DNA of 64,000 bases from Pararhodobacter marinus (GTDB lineage: Bacteria > Pseudomonadota > Alphaproteobacteria > Rhodobacterales > Rhodobacteraceae): positions 124,001-188,000 of the forward strand of contig NZ_QEYD01000004.1 of the NCBI RefSeq assembly GCF_003122215.1, in the 5' to 3' direction. Shown in pieces: positions 61,356 to 64,000 of the stretch (position 1 is its first letter; each line of letters starts with the position of its first letter). A program made the translations under genes and the position numbers. The notes below the pieces were generated by a model. That model made no database searches, was not told the DNA's origin, and saw nothing but the letters and a program-made list of their open reading frames with translations.

Positions 61356-62699
61356 ATGGGAAAACCCGTTTCGACAGCCGGTATGCCCATGACGCCCGCC
61401 ACGCCCCCCTTTCAGGACCATCCGCTGCGCTATGCGCTGACCAACGAGCTGCATGCCCGGCCCTCGCCGGTCGTGGCGGTGCCGGCGACGGCCGTGTTTC
61501 TGGCCGTGAAGCCCTCGCAGGACGCGGTGGCGCGCGACCGGGGGAGGGACCGGGCGCATCTGGTGGATCTTCTCGACCGTCACGGCGCGGCCCATCCCGC
61601 GCCCGACGCCACGCATCATTTCGTCCGGGCCGGTCGCCACGGGCTGAAATGGGAAAACCACACCGAGATGACGACCTGGATGGCGTTTTCCGACGGGCTG
61701 ACGCAGCGGCCCTTCGATCCCGCCGCCTTCGACGTCTTTCCCGGCGACTGGCTGGCGCGCGTGCCGGGAATGCGCGTCACCTCGATCCTGTTCCGGATCG
61801 AGGAAATGCCGCTCGCGGACGGGGAATGCGACCCGGCGGCGATCCGTCCGAAGCTGGAGGACTGGTTCGTCGCCGAAAGCCTTGCGGCCACCTATGTGCT
61901 GGATCGCGCGGCGATCGTGGCGTCGGATTTCCGCATCGACCCGGCCGGGCATCTGCGCATGGCGATCTTCGTGCATCCGCAGACCGGGCGGCGGCGGGTG
62001 GGTCGGATCGTCCAGCGCCTGTGCGAGATCGAGACCTACCGCGCGATGTCGATGCTGGGGCTGGCGCGGGCGCGGCAGGTTTCGGGACAGATGGGGGTAC
62101 TGGACCGGCGGCTGGGCGATCTGCAGGCAGGGATGTCGGGCGGGGCCAGCCATGCCGAAGAGGTGCTGGGCGCGCTGATCGAGGTCTCGGCCGAACTCGA
62201 GCGGCTTGAAATGGCCTCGTCCTTCCGGTTCGGAGCGACGCGGGCCTACGAGGCCATCGTGCATGACCGTATCGCCGTGCTGCGCGAGGAACGGTACGAA
62301 GGGCGCCAGACCCTGGCCGAGTTCATGCGCCGCCGCTGGGATCCGGCGATGCGCACCGTGCGCGCCGCCGAAAGCCGGCTGGCGCTGTTGTCCGAGCGCG
62401 CGATGCGGGCCGGGCGGCTGCTGTCGACGCAGGTCGAGGTCGCGCGCTCGGCGCAGAATGCCGAGCTCCTGCAAAGCATGGATCGCCGCGCCGATCTGCA
62501 ACTGCGCCTGCAGCACACGGTCGAGGGGCTGTCGGTCGTGGCGATCAGCTATTACGCGGTGGGGCTGGTGTCGAACATGGTCACGCCCTTGGCCGAGCCG
62601 ATGGGGCTGAGCAAGACCTCGGTCTACGCGATGGTCACGCCGGTCGTGGTGCTGGCCGTCTGGCTGGCGCTGCGGCGCATCCGGTCCAAGCTGCACTGA
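61356..62699 (+). CDS. DUF3422 family membrane protein
   Basis: Predicted 447 residues. HPLRYALTNELHARPSPVVA at the start, HFVRAGRHGLKWENHTEMTT and FPGDWLARVPGMR are family hallmarks. The C-terminal part holds a coiled coil (about 275-385) and two membrane helices (VAISYYAVGLVSNMV and VTPVVVLAVWLALRR). The role is unknown. ATG 61356 or ATG 61383 may be the start; neither has a strong ribosome-binding site. It follows ycjF by 108 bases and probably has its own promoter. Confidence 0.85.
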   Translation: MGKPVSTAGMPMTPATPPFQDHPLRYALTNELHARPSPVVAVPATAVFLAVKPSQDAVARDRGRDRAHLVDLLDRHGAAHPAPDATHHFVRAGRHGLKWENHTEMTTWMAFSDGLTQRPFDPAAFDVFPGDWLARVPGMRVTSILFRIEEMPLADGECDPAAIRPKLEDWFVAESLAATYVLDRAAIVASDFRIDPAGHLRMAIFVHPQTGRRRVGRIVQRLCEIETYRAMSMLGLARARQVSGQMGVLDRRLGDLQAGMSGGASHAEEVLGALIEVSAELERLEMASSFRFGATRAYEAIVHDRIAVLREERYEGRQTLAEFMRRRWDPAMRTVRAAESRLALLSERAMRAGRLLSTQVEVARSAQNAELLQSMDRRADLQLRLQHTVEGLSVVAISYYAVGLVSNMVTPLAEPMGLSKTSVYAMVTPVVVLAVWLALRRIRSKLH

Positions 62700-62702
62700 C
62701 GC

Positions 62703-62729
62703 AAAAGGGGGGCACGAAGCCCCCCTTTA
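62703..62729. terminator. Bidirectional terminator between DUF3422 and valS
   Basis: The stem AAAGGGGGGC/GCCCCCCTTT (62704-62713 with 62719-62728) lies between convergent genes. It can stop both, with A/T runs on each side. Confidence 0.85.
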
Positions 62730-62750
62730 CTCGTTTCCGTCGTGCCGGGC

Positions 62751-64000
62751 TCAGGCCATCGCGCGCAGCTTTTCCAGCACCTCGCGCAGGCGCGCGGCTT
62801 CGTCCGACCGCTCGGCCAGATTGGCGCGGGCTTCCTCGACCACCTCGTCCGAGGCATTGGCCACGAATTTCGGGTTGTTCAGCCGCCCGCTCAGCCCGCC
62901 GATTTCCTTGTCGAGCTTCTGCAGCGATTTCTCCAGCCGGTCGGCCTCGGCGGTGATGTCGATCACGTCCTCGATCGGCAGGGCATAGGTCGCCCCCTCG
63001 ACCGCGACGGTCAGCGCGGCTTTCGGGATCTCGGCGCCTTCATGCAGCCCGTCCAGACGCGCCAGACGCTGGATCAGCGCCTCGTTGCGGGCATAGGCGG
63101 CCCTGGCGGTGTCGTCCTGATCCACCACCAGCATCGGCAGCTTCATCCCCGCCGGCACCCGCATCTGCGTGCGCGACGAGCGGATGCTTTCGATCAGGCC
63201 GATGGTCCAGCCCATTTCGCGATCGGCTGCGGCATCGGCGATATCGGTCGTGTAATCGGGCCAGTCGGCATGGGCGCAGAGTTTCTCGCGCGGCCCGGTC
63301 AGGCCCCACAGCTCTTCGGTGATGAAGGGCATGATCGGGTGCAGCAGGACAAAGCACTGATCGAGCACCCAGCGCATCGTCGCGCGGGTTTCATCGGCCT
63401 GATCACCATCGAACAGCGGCTTGGCGAATTCGACATACCAGTCGCAGACCTTGCCCCAGACGAAAGCGTAAAGCGCGTTCGCCGCGTCGTTGAAACGGAA
63501 ATTGGCGAAGGCTTCGTTGACCACGGCCAGCGTGCGCGCGGTCTCGCCGATGATCCAGCGGTTGGCGGTGGCCTGCGGCTGCGGCACCTGCGCCACGGGC
63601 GCGCCCTCGAACACGCCATTCATCTCGGCGAAGCGGGTGGCGTTCCACAGCTTGGTGGTGAAGTTGCGATAGCCGGTGATGCGCTGGGTATCGAGCTTGA
63701 GCACCCCGCCAAGGCTGGCCATCGCCGCATTGGTGAACCGCAGCGCATCGGCGCCGAACTCGTCGATGATGTCCAAGGGGTCGATGACGTTGCCCACCGA
63801 TTTCGACATCTTCTTGCCCTTGGCGTCGCGCACCAGGCCGTGCAAGTAGACAGTGTGGAACGGCACCTGGTCGACGACGGCCAGCTGCATCATCATCATC
63901 CGCGCCACCCAGAAGAACAGGATGTCCTGCCCGGTGATCAGCACGTCGGTGGGGAAATACCTCGCCAGTTCCGGGGTTTGCTCAGGCCAGCCCAGCGTGC
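62751..64000 (-). CDS. valS: Valyl-tRNA synthetase, C-terminal part (runs off the right edge)
   Basis: The reading frame is open to the window edge; about 416 residues are visible and the N-terminal half is missing. [17 protein letters not shown] and [17 protein letters not shown] are the class I catalytic-domain motifs of ValRS, and [17 protein letters not shown] carries KMSKS (about 63798-63812). The anticodon-binding helices and the C-terminal coiled coil ([34 protein letters not shown]) end at 62751. It charges tRNA-Val; tRNA-Val(GAC) lies at 5825 in this window but is not linked. Confidence 0.97.
   Translation of the reverse strand, partial: TLGWPEQTPELARYFPTDVLITGQDILFFWVARMMMMQLAVVDQVPFHTVYLHGLVRDAKGKKMSKSVGNVIDPLDIIDEFGADALRFTNAAMASLGGVLKLDTQRITGYRNFTTKLWNATRFAEMNGVFEGAPVAQVPQPQATANRWIIGETARTLAVVNEAFANFRFNDAANALYAFVWGKVCDWYVEFAKPLFDGDQADETRATMRWVLDQCFVLLHPIMPFITEELWGLTGPREKLCAHADWPDYTTDIADAAADREMGWTIGLIESIRSSRTQMRVPAGMKLPMLVVDQDDTARAAYARNEALIQRLARLDGLHEGAEIPKAALTVAVEGATYALPIEDVIDITAEADRLEKSLQKLDKEIGGLSGRLNNPKFVANASDEVVEEARANLAERSDEAARLREVLEKLRAMA

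Noticed and set aside
59096-62209. A 1037-codon open frame on the plus strand across ycjX, ycjF and DUF3422
   Set aside because: The translation is Ala/Gly/Arg-rich low complexity in a second frame; the three genes in other frames have clear family motifs and start signals.

Overview
The window is a chromosomal stretch of a GC-rich alphaproteobacterium, most likely order Rhodobacterales (Paracoccus/Rhodobacter/roseobacter group). This rests on the family content: a 41-residue L36, an Hsp20-DUF1150 pair, DUF2125 and DUF3422 proteins, a YcjX-YcjF pair, PCu(A)C chaperone and creatinase. It also rests on codon use and on short GC-rich palindromic intergenic repeats. No rRNA, CRISPR, phage, transposase or plasmid function was seen. 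The window reads as core and near-core chromosome with dense, mostly one-to-five-gene operons.

Region 1-10 kb: the tail of a branched-chain-amino-acid-type ABC importer (LivM end, binding protein, LivF) with a PaaK-like acyl-CoA ligase, which together suggest uptake and CoA activation of an aromatic or other carboxylic acid. Then a secreted caspase-fold protein lacking the catalytic dyad, rpmJ, tRNA-Val(GAC), an N-formylglutamate amidohydrolase-family gene and an NMT1/SsuA-type ABC importer with a terminator between its binding protein and its ATPase.

Region 10-24.7 kb: a CobW-type metallochaperone, hsp20-DUF1150 behind a heat-shock-type promoter, a THUMP RNA methyltransferase, purEK, rpmB, meaB, a TetR regulator with a clear operator and a divergent membrane protein, a copper chaperone set, an SDR/crotonase pair, a DUF2125 protein and asd with a possible leader peptide.

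Region 24.7-35.1 kb: pnp and rpsO, separated by about 5 kb holding creatinase, a GAF-HWE histidine kinase and a KtrAB-type K+ uptake operon. These are followed by an RTX protein, a hydrolase-like protein and tRNA-Arg(CCT).

Region 35-45.3 kb: a LacI regulator, glnK-amtB (nitrogen sensing and ammonium uptake), a class A PBP, mlaA-mlaC (outer-membrane lipid asymmetry) and a type I secretion ABC/HlyD pair that could export the RTX protein encoded about 9 kb away.

Region 45.7-64 kb: a RidA-GDPD-acyltransferase cluster followed by phhB and mscS, a peroxiredoxin, a ferredoxin-reductase-like flavoprotein with rsmD, a DapC-like aminotransferase with ftsK, truA, an epimerase-like SDR, the ycjX-ycjF-DUF3422 envelope cluster and the 3' part of valS, which runs off the right edge.

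Two families of dispersed intergenic repeats recur: a GGTGCGTGC palindrome with a CCCTACAGCGT tail (four copies) and a roughly 70-bp element built of a G/C hairpin plus an AGGATATTT box (three clear copies and one divergent). These, the inactive caspase-like protein, the putative asd leader and the non-canonical secretion ATPase are the main points for follow-up. Nothing here amounts to a clear-cut new defence or mobile system.
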